Assembly (NCBI GenBank): GCA_944383785.1
Contig: CALWQV010000020.1
Coordinates: forward strand, 1-41,335
Direction of reading: 5' to 3'
Source of the DNA: an uncultured Enterocloster sp.
GTDB taxonomy: Bacteria > Bacillota > Clostridia > Lachnospirales > Lachnospiraceae
DNA length: 41,335 nucleotides
Position 1 is the first letter of the stretch; each line of letters starts with the position of its first letter. The notes beneath the pieces were generated by a model. That model did no database searches. It was not told the DNA's origin and was given only the letters and a program-made list of their open reading frames with translations. The translations under genes and the position numbers were made by a program. This document shows positions 34,248 through 41,335 of the stretch, one piece after another.

Positions 34248-35471
34248 TCAAATCTCTTCTCGAATCAAAGGCATACTCATGCATCTTGGGCCGCCTCTTC
34301 CACGGGACAGCTCGGAGCTTGGCATCTCAAGCACCTTGACGCCGTTCTCCTCCAGCACCCGGTTGGTAATATAGTTCCGGTCGTAAACCACAACTACTCC
34401 CGGTGCAATGCACAGGGTATTGGAGCCATCGTTCCACTGCTCCCGCTCCGAAGCGATCCGGTCCTTGCCGCCGCAGTGAATCATGGTCACCCGATCCAGC
34501 CCCAGATGGGCCGCCAGCACCGCCGGCAGGGAGTTGTCCAGCTCCGTCACATGGAGGGCTTCCTTCCCCTCGCCCCGGCAGATCTCGTAAATCCTCAGGC
34601 TGCCCAAAATGCCGGGATGAATGGTAAATTTATCGTAATCCACCTGGGTGCAGACCGTATCCAGGTGCATGTAAGCCCGAATACTGGGGATATCCAGGGC
34701 CAGAATCGTTTCAATCTCGCAGTTGGGATCATTGAAAATGTTCTGGGCCAGCAGCTCGATCGCCTCCGGCGTGGTTCTCTGGGAAATGCCAACCGCCAGC
34801 ACGCGCCGGCTTAAGTTCAGGATATCTCCTCCCTCAATGGCAAAGGGGTAAGTCCGCTTATAATAGAAGGGCGTCCCCTCAAAATCCGGGTGATTCTCCA
34901 AAATATACTGTCCAAAAATCGTCTCCCGTCTCCTGGTCTTGGAGTACATCTGGTTCAGACTCACTCCCCTTCCGATGGTGGCAAAGGGATCTCTGGTAAA
35001 ATACAGGTTGGGGATGGGATCCATAATCATGCGTCCCCCCGTCTTCACCAGGTCCACCAGGGGACTGCTGATCTGGGACTTCAGCTCATTCATCCCCACT
35101 CCGGACATCACCTTTAACACAAGCTCCTTCTCATCCTCAATATTCATCAGGAAATCAAACAACTGGGCGCTGAACTTATTAGCCGTGCTGCCTCCCTCCT
35201 GGATAAACTGGCGGATGAAGATTTCCTTCAAATACGGCTTCTGCTTTAACACCTCTGCCATCAGATTCTCCAGATAAACTACTTCCGCTCCATTGTCCCT
35301 AAGGATCTTGGCGAACAGGTCGTGCTCGCTGCGGGCCGTCTTCAAATAGGGAATATCGTCGAACAGGAGACGCTCCAGCTCCCCGGGGACCAGATGCTCC
35401 AGCTCAACACCCGGCCTGTGCAGCATGACCTTTTTCAGCTTTCCAATCTCGCTGGTCACATTGATCGGCAT
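34248..35471 (-). CDS. arcA: Arginine deiminase
   Basis: The 407-residue enzyme hydrolyses arginine to citrulline and ammonia. Catalytic features are FTRDPFA, MHLDTVCTQVD (His and Asp) and the nucleophile Cys in RGGPRCMSMPL near the C-terminus. The N-terminal guanidine-family pattern LKKVMLHRPGVELEHLVP is also present. It is the first gene of arcA-arcB-arcC-cyclodeaminase. GGAGGAG lies before the ATG. Confidence 0.96.
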   Translation of the reverse strand: MPINVTSEIGKLKKVMLHRPGVELEHLVPGELERLLFDDIPYLKTARSEHDLFAKILRDNGAEVVYLENLMAEVLKQKPYLKEIFIRQFIQEGGSTANKFSAQLFDFLMNIEDEKELVLKVMSGVGMNELKSQISSPLVDLVKTGGRMIMDPIPNLYFTRDPFATIGRGVSLNQMYSKTRRRETIFGQYILENHPDFEGTPFYYKRTYPFAIEGGDILNLSRRVLAVGISQRTTPEAIELLAQNIFNDPNCEIETILALDIPSIRAYMHLDTVCTQVDYDKFTIHPGILGSLRIYEICRGEGKEALHVTELDNSLPAVLAAHLGLDRVTMIHCGGKDRIASEREQWNDGSNTLCIAPGVVVVYDRNYITNRVLEENGVKVLEMPSSELSRGRGGPRCMSMPLIREEI

Positions 35472-35707
35472 TGTCTCTCCTCCTTTATGGCTTCGTCCTC
35501 GTAATGATACCTTGATTATATGCTATTTTACATAAAAATATCGGTCAAATTCAGCCTAAAAATTAGTATTTTAACGGAATTTTTTTCTGCCTCTATCCTT
35601 CGGAAAGCCCTGTTTTCGCAACTATTTTCAGTATTTTTTCGCCCTCTTTTTCGATTTCATTTGGTTTAAATACAAGAAAGATTTGAGAAATTGTCCAATA
35701 TACCGCA
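35472..35707 (-). promoter_or_regulatory. AT-rich upstream region of the arc operon
   Basis: A perfect -10 box TATAAT is read on the minus strand at 35515-35520, about 45 bases before arcA. The matching -35 position (CGATAT) is poor. An alternative pair is TTGACC, 17 bases, TAGCAT. A regulator-dependent promoter is likely, as expected for an arginine-induced operon; I see no clear ArgR box. Nothing else is visible up to the terminator at 35708. Confidence 0.4.
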
Positions 35708-35746
35708 AAAATCCCGGTCCTCTTTTTACGTAGAGGCCGGGATTTT
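35708..35746 (-). terminator. Terminator after the M20 amidohydrolase gene
   Basis: On the minus strand AAAATCCCGGCCTC pairs with GAGGACCGGGATTTT (one bulge) and ends in five T residues. It lies 35 bases after the stop codon at 35781. Confidence 0.85.
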
Positions 35747-35780
35747 CGATGATCCGAATTTATTATCTTAACTGGTTATC

Positions 35781-36950
35781 TTAATTAGCCGACACATTGC
35801 GCCTGGAGGCGAATTCTTCCTTTATATCCTGCAAAAGCTGAGGCTCCATTACCATTTGAACCGCGCTGGCCGCCAGAATCTTTGCCGCCAGCAGCACCGC
35901 CTCATGGGCCTCCTGTGTTTTCCCCGCATCCACAAATTCCTGGGAATGGGAGGATGTCCCCGGCGGCACAAAGGCGATCCGGATGCAGGCTCCCGGAATC
36001 CGGTACATTACGTTGGCGAAATCCGTAGAACCGGTCTTCTTCCGGTCCGGCTGCCGATTGGGCGCATCATAATACTCTGCATTTTTCATTAAAAGCTCGT
36101 TGAGCTTAAACACCGGTATTTTCCCTTCAATTCGCTTTCCGTAGTGGATTTCTTCCGTTGTCTCCGTCATCAGGGCCGCGCCTTTGATGATATTCTCAAA
36201 CCTGCGGATCAGCTCGTCCAGATAAGCGGAATCGTAGGAACGGATTCCGAAATCCCCCGTGGCCGCCTGAGGCACTACATTGCAGGGGCCGCCGGCATCG
36301 AGCACCGTATAATGGATTCTGGTATCCTCCTTCACATGCTCCCGCAAAAACTCAATGCCTTGGAAGCTCAGCAGCAGGGCGTCCAGCGCGCTGCGTCCCG
36401 CCTCCGGCTTTAAAGCCGCGTGGGCGCTCTTTCCGTGAAAGGTCACTTTAGCCGATATCTTAGCCATAGAATGGATATCCGTCTGGGTAGCCGGCCCGCC
36501 GTGCATCATCAGCGCCACATCCATATCCTGAAGAAAGCCGTCCTCCAGCATAATCACTTTTCCGCCTTTACCTTCTTCCGCCGGCGTACCATATACAATC
36601 AGCTTATATGGCTTGTCTTTTAATAGCTCCTTAATGGCATAAGCAGCTCCCACAATCGACGGCCCCTGCATCTGGTGTCCGCAGGCGTGGCCCTGAGGCA
36701 GGGCGTCGTACTCGCAGAGCAGTCCGATGGACGGCCCTCCCTCCCCATTCTGATACTCCGCCCGGAAGGCGGTGGGCAGGCTTCCAAGTCCTCTTTGAAC
36801 TGTAAAACCTTTTTCCTCCAGATAATCCTCCAACAGTCCCGAAGCGAATGCTTCCTTAAAAGCCATCTCCGGCCTGTCAAAAATCGCGTCAGACATGGAG
36901 CAGAGCCGCTTTCGCTCCCCTTCCAAAAAAGTTCCGATCTTTTCCTTCAT
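35781..36950 (-). CDS. M20-family amidohydrolase/peptidase
   Basis: The 389-residue zinc hydrolase belongs to the M20D branch (AbgB, hippurate or N-acyl-amino acid hydrolases). It shows EYDALPQGHACGHQMQG, GTPAEEGKGGK and HGGPATQTD. A dimerisation domain follows (KVTFHGKSAHAALKPEAGRS), then a C-terminal HSQEF metal-ligand region. It has no signal peptide and should cleave an imported N-acyl or aminobenzoyl-type amide in the cytoplasm. It follows the YfcC-family transporter by 25 bases, which points to uptake and hydrolysis as one module. Confidence 0.9.
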   Translation of the reverse strand: MKEKIGTFLEGERKRLCSMSDAIFDRPEMAFKEAFASGLLEDYLEEKGFTVQRGLGSLPTAFRAEYQNGEGGPSIGLLCEYDALPQGHACGHQMQGPSIVGAAYAIKELLKDKPYKLIVYGTPAEEGKGGKVIMLEDGFLQDMDVALMMHGGPATQTDIHSMAKISAKVTFHGKSAHAALKPEAGRSALDALLLSFQGIEFLREHVKEDTRIHYTVLDAGGPCNVVPQAATGDFGIRSYDSAYLDELIRRFENIIKGAALMTETTEEIHYGKRIEGKIPVFKLNELLMKNAEYYDAPNRQPDRKKTGSTDFANVMYRIPGACIRIAFVPPGTSSHSQEFVDAGKTQEAHEAVLLAAKILAASAVQMVMEPQLLQDIKEEFASRRNVSAN

Positions 36951-36975
36951 AGCCGCCTCCTTCTGTTACCATCCA

Positions 36976-38379
36976 TTAAACTGGTCCGTACTTCATCATC
37001 TGGGCGATTCCCACCAGGATGCATCCGGTAATCACCCAAATCAAAAACAACTTGCCCATAAACTTCATCCACCGGTCATAAGGCACATCTCCGGCTCCCA
37101 GAATCCCCATTAGAGCGGAGGAATGAGGCAGAATATAGTTGCAGAAGCCGTCCGCGAAGGTAAAGGCCAGCACAGCCGTCTGTCTGGTAACACCCAGAAT
37201 ATCCGCCAAAGGAGCCATAATGGGCATAGTGGCCGTGGCCATTCCGCTTCCGGATACGATAATCATCGCCACCAGGACATTTACCAAGAACATGGCCGGC
37301 CCCATCAGGAAATCGGGGGCAAAGGACAGCGCCTCTCCTGCGGCCCACACAATAGTATCCGTAATTTTCCCCGCATCCATAATGCCCGCGATTGCGCCCG
37401 CGACTCCGATCAGCATAGCAGCACCCAGCATGGATTTGCATCCAGTAATCATCTCGGAAGCAATCTTGGAGGGAGTCAGCCCCATAATCAGGCCCATGAT
37501 CACGCCGCAGGCCAAGAACCAGGCCGCATCCTCTTCCAGATCCCATCCAAAGCCCATATTTCCAACAATGATTCCCACCAGAGTTACCACCAAAGCGATC
37601 ATCATCGCGCCCTTGCGCCAGTCCATGGAGCCAAAGGAATCAAAATCCGCCTTCTTCTCTTCCCGCTTCATGTCGATATCGTATACATAGCTGGCGGTTG
37701 GATCTTTTGTAATCTTCATCACATAGCGCACCAGATAGATATTGGTCACCACCAGGTAAACCACAAAGCATACCGCCCGGTAAGGAAGTCCTGTATACAG
37801 CGGCACATCGCTGATCTGCTGGGCCAAAATAGCCGTATTAATATTTAAGCCCGCCGTAGAAAATCCGATAGCGCCTCCCAAAAGGATAATCGATACGCCG
37901 GTAATAGAATCATACCCCATCGCCAGGGCAATTACCACCATCAACGGAGAAAAGGCGATAAAATGATTCACCGCCTGGGTAGAGCAGATTACCGCAAAGA
38001 GGGTGGTCATAACCGGAATAAAAATGTAGGACTTATTCTGAATCCGCTTGGATACGCCGCCCACTGCCACCTGAAGGGCTCCGGACTTAGCGATCATATG
38101 GAATGCCGCTCCCGCGAACATGGTCACATACATCAGGTTCGCCTTGCTCTTTAAAGACAGAATAATGTAGTAAGGGATCAGCAGAAAATTAACCGAGGAG
38201 CGCTCCAGCCAGTGAAAGGAATTAGGATCCACCACCTCCACGCCCTGAGCATTTACAATCCGGTCAAATTCACCTGCTGGAACCAGCCAAGTCAGCACTG
38301 TGGCCGCGAAAATGATAATTACCATAATTACCATAGAATGCGGCATTTTAAACGGTTTCTTTTCCTTCGTTTTCCCCAT
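36976..38379 (-). CDS. YfcC-family membrane transporter
   Basis: The 467-residue integral membrane protein has about eleven to twelve hydrophobic segments. It starts KMPHSMVIMVIIIFAATVLT followed by WLVPAGEFDR, a YfcC/AbgT-like N-terminus. The SGSGMATATMPIMAPLADIL and FADGFCNYILPHSSALMGIL blocks are characteristic of YfcC proteins. Related transporters move dicarboxylates, arginine/ornithine or p-aminobenzoyl-glutamate. The ATG at 38379 is chosen for AGGAGG upstream. The neighbouring M20 enzyme favours an amide or peptide-like substrate; the nearby arc operon makes an arginine role a second option. Confidence 0.85.
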   Translation of the reverse strand: MGKTKEKKPFKMPHSMVIMVIIIFAATVLTWLVPAGEFDRIVNAQGVEVVDPNSFHWLERSSVNFLLIPYYIILSLKSKANLMYVTMFAGAAFHMIAKSGALQVAVGGVSKRIQNKSYIFIPVMTTLFAVICSTQAVNHFIAFSPLMVVIALAMGYDSITGVSIILLGGAIGFSTAGLNINTAILAQQISDVPLYTGLPYRAVCFVVYLVVTNIYLVRYVMKITKDPTASYVYDIDMKREEKKADFDSFGSMDWRKGAMMIALVVTLVGIIVGNMGFGWDLEEDAAWFLACGVIMGLIMGLTPSKIASEMITGCKSMLGAAMLIGVAGAIAGIMDAGKITDTIVWAAGEALSFAPDFLMGPAMFLVNVLVAMIIVSGSGMATATMPIMAPLADILGVTRQTAVLAFTFADGFCNYILPHSSALMGILGAGDVPYDRWMKFMGKLFLIWVITGCILVGIAQMMKYGPV

Positions 38380-38400
38380 ATTTTTTACCTCCTGCAATTT

Positions 38401-39708
38401 TTATATGAGAATCCGAATCATGCCTTCGGAATCCATTTCAAATCTTGTGCCGTACTCGGCGCTGAGATCTGTCAGCACCCGGAAAATCTCCTGCTTTTCC
38501 TCCTCATCCGCCGGATAGGGGATAGCCCGGAAGGACTTGCCCTTGTCCGGTCCCAGGGAAATAGGCATAAGCCGGATCTCCTTCACACAGTCGCCCTCCA
38601 TCTCCACATAGGGGATCACGGACAGGTAATTCTCCCTGGACTGCATGCCTTTATTCTTAGCGTGGGACCTGCGGGCCGCTAGGGCCTCCATGGCCGTCGT
38701 ATCATAGGAAAGATGGTACTTATCCATAAACTCCGGCGGAAGAATTCCCACAAACTCATTTTGATATACAAAATTGCCAAGGGAGTAGAAGATGGGCTTC
38801 CCCTGATAGATCTCAACGGCCTTCAGCTGATGGGTTCCCCCGCCCAGCACCATACAGGCCCCCGCATCTATAAACTCATGAGCGCTCTCCGCAACAAAGT
38901 CAGGCACGTCCTCCATGCGGTCTGTCTTCATCTCATGGGAATGGATCATCACCACTACATAGTCCGCCAGCTGTTTGGCGTTTAGAATTTCCCGCTTAAT
39001 CCGTTCCAAATCCTTTCCGTTTGCCTTTGTTTCTTTCCCTTCCGTCTCGCTCTCCTTAAACTGCAGGTCTTTCAGTTCAAAGGTTCCATCCGCCGCCTGA
39101 AGCTTATAACCAGTCTTAAACCTTCTCTTGTTTTTCACGTTCAGGTCTGTTGCGTCGGCGATTTCCTTTAGCTGCTGCATGTGGCTGCTGTTCACATAGA
39201 AAATTTCTTTATGCCGCAGAAAGTTTACCCCTGGCCGCCCGGGAAGATAAGGCCCCTGAATCCCCGCCCGCGCTGTATCGTCAAAGGTGGATGTCACGGC
39301 AATAAAGGCCACCCGCCCGGACGGGAGATCCACAATTGCAGGCTCCGATGCCCTGGCCAGGTTCTCCCCCGCCCCCGCGTAATGAAGCCCCCGCTTTTTC
39401 ATTGCCTCCAAGGTCTGCAACAGCCCTCCATAGGAATAATCCAGCATATGGTTGTTGGCGACACTGTAAAGATTAAATCCCAGCTCCACCAAGTCGTCCA
39501 ACACGCTTTCCGGCGCGGTCAGCCATGTGCCGCCGGAAAAAGTAGACGGGAAACAACTGCGGTCTGTCAGCGTGGTTTCCAGATTCGTAATCCTCGCCTC
39601 GCCCAGGTTTAAGAATTCCTTGACCTCCTGATAGCCCTCATAGCCCCCCGGAAAATTGCGCATAATCAGCGCATCGCCGCTGGCAGTAAATTTCATCATT
39701 GCTCCCAT
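38401..39708 (-). CDS. CapA-family (PGA_cap) metallophosphatase-like protein
   Basis: The 435-residue protein has the CapA-family order of motifs: an early GD in FTASGDALI, NLETTL, SVANNHMLDY, YAGAGENLARA and later VVMIHSHEM and GGGTHQLKAVE, with YSLGNFV. The family takes its name from poly-gamma-glutamate capsule protein CapA and shares the calcineurin-like phosphatase fold. No signal peptide or membrane anchor is seen, unlike capsule CapA, so a cytoplasmic hydrolase is more likely. The ATG at 39708 has AGGAGG six bases upstream. It is the first gene of a CapA-YfcC-M20 operon divergent from a LysR regulator. Confidence 0.87.
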   Translation of the reverse strand: MGAMMKFTASGDALIMRNFPGGYEGYQEVKEFLNLGEARITNLETTLTDRSCFPSTFSGGTWLTAPESVLDDLVELGFNLYSVANNHMLDYSYGGLLQTLEAMKKRGLHYAGAGENLARASEPAIVDLPSGRVAFIAVTSTFDDTARAGIQGPYLPGRPGVNFLRHKEIFYVNSSHMQQLKEIADATDLNVKNKRRFKTGYKLQAADGTFELKDLQFKESETEGKETKANGKDLERIKREILNAKQLADYVVVMIHSHEMKTDRMEDVPDFVAESAHEFIDAGACMVLGGGTHQLKAVEIYQGKPIFYSLGNFVYQNEFVGILPPEFMDKYHLSYDTTAMEALAARRSHAKNKGMQSRENYLSVIPYVEMEGDCVKEIRLMPISLGPDKGKSFRAIPYPADEEEKQEIFRVLTDLSAEYGTRFEMDSEGMIRILI

Positions 39709-39806
39709 AGATTCCCTCCTTTTCATTTGCTCCATCACCATCCATACCAATCCGGCCATATCGGAGCCTTTGCTTTTATTTTACGGGTATCGGCCATAAA
39801 AAGACA

Positions 39807-39873
39807 GTATATTTCCCTGAATACAAATTAAGTGAAAGTTAATATTGCGCTTTAAAATCTTTTTTCCTATAAT
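39807..39873 (+). promoter_or_regulatory. LysR gene promoter and possible operator
   Basis: On the plus strand TTGCGC (39845-39850), 17 bases, and a perfect TATAAT (39868-39873) form a good promoter for the LysR gene. An imperfect palindrome, GTAT (39807-39810) with ATAC (39821-39824), lies between the divergent starts and may be a LysR binding site. The rest of 39709-39929 shows no clear promoter for the CapA gene. Confidence 0.6.
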
Positions 39874-39929
39874 AATTAGTAATAGTTCAGGGCAGCGAGA
39901 ATAATTTCAAAAAGCGGGAGGAAACAACT

Positions 39930-40862
39930 ATGATCGATTATAAAAGCGCACGCTACGTGACAACGCTGGCCGAATGTCAGACCATCCGCGCCGCCGCCGA
40001 GCAGCTCTACATCTCCTCCCCTGCCCTGAGCATGTATATCAAAAATCTTGAATCCGAGATTGGGTGCGCCCTTTTCAGCCGGGATAAAAACTGCTTCGTT
40101 CCCACCGAAATTGGCTGGCGCTATATTTCCTGTGCCCAAAGGATTCTTCAAATCAACCGGGAATTTGAAGCGGACCTCAGCTCCTATTTAAGGCACAGCC
40201 AGCATCAGATCACCATCGGCCTTTATAAGCGCCGCGGCATCAGCTTTATGGTTCCTCTGATCCAGTCCCTGCGTCAAAGCCTTCCTGCTGTCCAGGTCAA
40301 CTTTCTCATTGGCTCTATGGCCGAGCTAGAACGCATGCTCTGTACAAAAGAGGCCGATTATATGCTGGTCACCCATCCCATCCATAAGGAGGACTTCATA
40401 TATTCCCATGTCTGCCACGATGAGCTGCTAATGGTATGCCCGGAAAGCCTTAAAAATCGGACTTCCCAGCTTTCGGGGTGCCCTTACCCCATCCTGCCCT
40501 TAGCCGATGTTCTGGATCTGCGGATGCTGCTGCCCAATACGTCTCAAAGTATTTACGCCTATGTGTCCCAGCTTTTAGAATCCTCCGGTCTTCATTTTTC
40601 CTCCACACGTACCGTAGCCAATATGGAAATCGCAGTCCAGAGCGCTGCTGCCCAAATGGGCGTGTGCTTTACTCTTGCCAGCTATATCCCCTCCTTTTCC
40701 CACATTCCAGGGGTTATCTTCTGCCGTCCTGTGTCAAAAGGTTGCCCGGTCAGCTGGTCTCTGGCCTACTTAAAAAATCAGCCGCCTCTTTCGGAATTTC
40801 CCCTGCTGAAGGAACAGATCCGCAGCCAAATTGAAAGTATTCTTGAATCCAATGGCCCATAA
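39930..40862 (+). CDS. LysR-family transcriptional regulator
   Basis: The 310-residue protein has the LysR N-terminal winged helix (about 1-65) with YVTTLAECQTIRAAAEQLYI, SSPALSMYIKNLE and GCALFSRDKN. The periplasmic-binding-like effector domain follows (about 85-300, ITIGLYKRRGISFMVPLIQS). It is divergent from CapA-YfcC-M20 and by the usual LysR arrangement should control that operon. The ATG at 39930 has GGGAGG eight bases upstream. Confidence 0.92.
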   Translation: MIDYKSARYVTTLAECQTIRAAAEQLYISSPALSMYIKNLESEIGCALFSRDKNCFVPTEIGWRYISCAQRILQINREFEADLSSYLRHSQHQITIGLYKRRGISFMVPLIQSLRQSLPAVQVNFLIGSMAELERMLCTKEADYMLVTHPIHKEDFIYSHVCHDELLMVCPESLKNRTSQLSGCPYPILPLADVLDLRMLLPNTSQSIYAYVSQLLESSGLHFSSTRTVANMEIAVQSAAAQMGVCFTLASYIPSFSHIPGVIFCRPVSKGCPVSWSLAYLKNQPPLSEFPLLKEQIRSQIESILESNGP

Positions 40863-40880
40863 AAAATCCCTTTTTACAAA

Positions 40881-40920
40881 AAAAATCTCAGAAACTTTGA
40901 TAAAAGTTTCTGAGATTTTT
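40881..40920. terminator. Bidirectional terminator between LysR gene and tRNA genes
   Basis: A perfect 18-bp stem (40881-40898 with 40903-40920) has a four-base loop GATA. The arms begin with five A and end with five T residues, so it can stop both convergent transcripts. Confidence 0.9.
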
Positions 40921-40926
40921 AATCAG

Positions 40927-40998
40927 AGGCGCAGACCGGATTTGAACCGGTGAATCAAGGTGTTGCAGACCTTTGCCTTACCACTTGGCTACTACGCC
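40927..40998 (-). tRNA. tRNA-Cys (GCA)
   Basis: On the minus strand the acceptor GGCGTAG pairs with CTGCGCC. The anticodon loop is CTGCAAC with anticodon GCA, and the T-arm is GGTTCAAATCC. The discriminator base is T (U73), the known cysteine identity base. CCA is not encoded. Confidence 0.95.
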
Positions 40999-41013
40999 AT
41001 ATATGCTTTTCAA

Positions 41014-41085
41014 TGACCCCAAGGGGATTCGGACCCCTGTTACCGCCGTGAAAGGGCGATGTCTTAACCGCTTGACCATGGGGCC
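41014..41085 (-). tRNA. tRNA-Glu (TTC)
   Basis: On the minus strand the acceptor GGCCCCA pairs with TGGGGTC. The anticodon loop is CTTTCAC (anticodon TTC) on a TCGCC/GGCGG-type stem. The T-arm GGTCCGAATCC is present. CCA is not encoded. Confidence 0.95.
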
Positions 41086-41106
41086 GCTATTTATAATAAT
41101 AAAAAG

Positions 41107-41179
41107 CTCCCCGAGTAGGACTCGAACCTACGACCCAACGGTTAACAGCCGTTTGCTCTACCGACTGAGCTATCGAGGA
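41107..41179 (-). tRNA. tRNA-Asn (GTT)
   Basis: On the minus strand the acceptor TCCTCGA pairs with TCGGGGA. The D-arm is AGCTCAGTCGGTAGAGC, the anticodon loop TGTTAAC (anticodon GTT) and the T-arm GGTTCGAGTCC. The discriminator base is G. Confidence 0.95.
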
Positions 41180-41203
41180 ATGTTGAGTGCTCTCCGAGTC
41201 TTA

Positions 41204-41232
41204 ATTATACTCCATAATCCAAGATTCTTCAA
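41204..41232 (-). promoter_or_regulatory. Promoter for the tRNA-Asn-Glu-Cys cluster
   Basis: On the minus strand TTGAAG (41227-41232), 17 bases and a perfect TATAAT (41204-41209) lie about 25 bases before tRNA-Asn. The tRNAs may thus be transcribed independently of the rRNA operon as well as by read-through. Confidence 0.6.
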
Positions 41233-41312
41233 GTACTTTTAGAAGATATTGTAAAAATTACGTACCCTCAAAACCACACATTGAATCATTTATCCGCTTT
41301 CTTCCCTAAACC

Positions 41313-41335
41313 TTCTGGTTAAGCCCTCGACCGAT
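41313..41335 (-). rRNA. 23S rRNA, 3' end (cut by window edge)
   Basis: On the minus strand the last bases read ATCGGTCGAGGGCTTAACC, the conserved 3' terminus of bacterial 23S rRNA. The exact mature end is uncertain by a few bases. The gene continues beyond the right edge. No 5S rRNA sequence is found between it and the tRNAs. Confidence 0.8.

Noticed and set aside
37123-37848. Long plus-strand open frames opposite the YfcC-family gene
   Set aside because: They are low-stop antisense frames of a membrane-protein gene, with His/Gln-rich composition and no start signal.
41180-41312. 5S rRNA between tRNA-Asn and 23S
   Set aside because: The stretch is AT-rich, has a clear promoter, and shows none of the conserved 5S sequence.

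Overview
The window looks like a chromosomal segment of an anaerobic, gut-type member of the Lachnospiraceae (Clostridium cluster XIVa; an Enterocloster or Lachnoclostridium-like genome is my guess). This rests on GGAGG ribosome sites before almost every gene, moderate GC, the relA/MBL/hemZ/hisS/aspS neighbourhood, an arginine deiminase operon, larBCE, and many Rpn or DUF1703-type nuclease-like genes. No plasmid, phage, insertion sequence or CRISPR array is visible.

Layout, left to right. (1) 1-1750: the 5' end of a citrate lyase alpha-chain gene, then an internally deleted AAA-ATPase/PD-(D/E)XK pseudogene. (2) 1.8-10.6 kb, minus strand: relA, an MBL hydrolase, hemZ, a membrane-anchored unknown, hisS and aspS. 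(3) 10.6-14.0 kb: a duplicated-domain zinc-ribbon membrane protein, a DeoR regulator, and two gene remnants fused end to end (ketopantoate reductase C-terminus and a Fic fragment). (4) 14.0-17.1 kb: larB-larC-larE, which make and charge the nickel-pincer cofactor. They sit behind a near-consensus promoter and a leader with a strong hairpin, and no larA is present. (5) 17.2-19.1 kb, plus strand: an Rpn-type nuclease-like protein and an AIM24 protein.

(6) 19.1-28.2 kb, minus strand: a ten-gene presumptive operon. Its order is SDR, branched-chain-type ABC importer (binding protein, two permeases, two ATPases), second SDR, two NodB/HpPgdA-like deacetylase-fold proteins, and an HExxPGH zincin. Two tandem AraC-type regulators (28.5-31.0 kb), each with two complete AraC DNA-binding domains, diverge from it. 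This is the best candidate here for an undescribed catabolic system. Its likely logic is to import a small polar amide or acyl compound, hydrolyse a C-N bond, and oxidise or reduce the product; the substrate cannot be read from sequence.

(7) 31.1-35.5 kb, minus strand: arcA-arcB-arcC followed by a TIGR00300-type ornithine cyclodeaminase. This implies arginine to citrulline to ornithine to proline, with ATP from carbamoyl phosphate. (8) 35.8-40.9 kb: CapA-like protein, YfcC-family transporter and M20 amidohydrolase on the minus strand, with a divergent LysR regulator. (9) 40.9-41.3 kb, minus strand: tRNA-Cys, tRNA-Glu and tRNA-Asn, then the 3' tip of a 23S rRNA gene, so an rRNA operon enters from the right edge.

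All assignments come from reading motifs by eye. No database search was possible.
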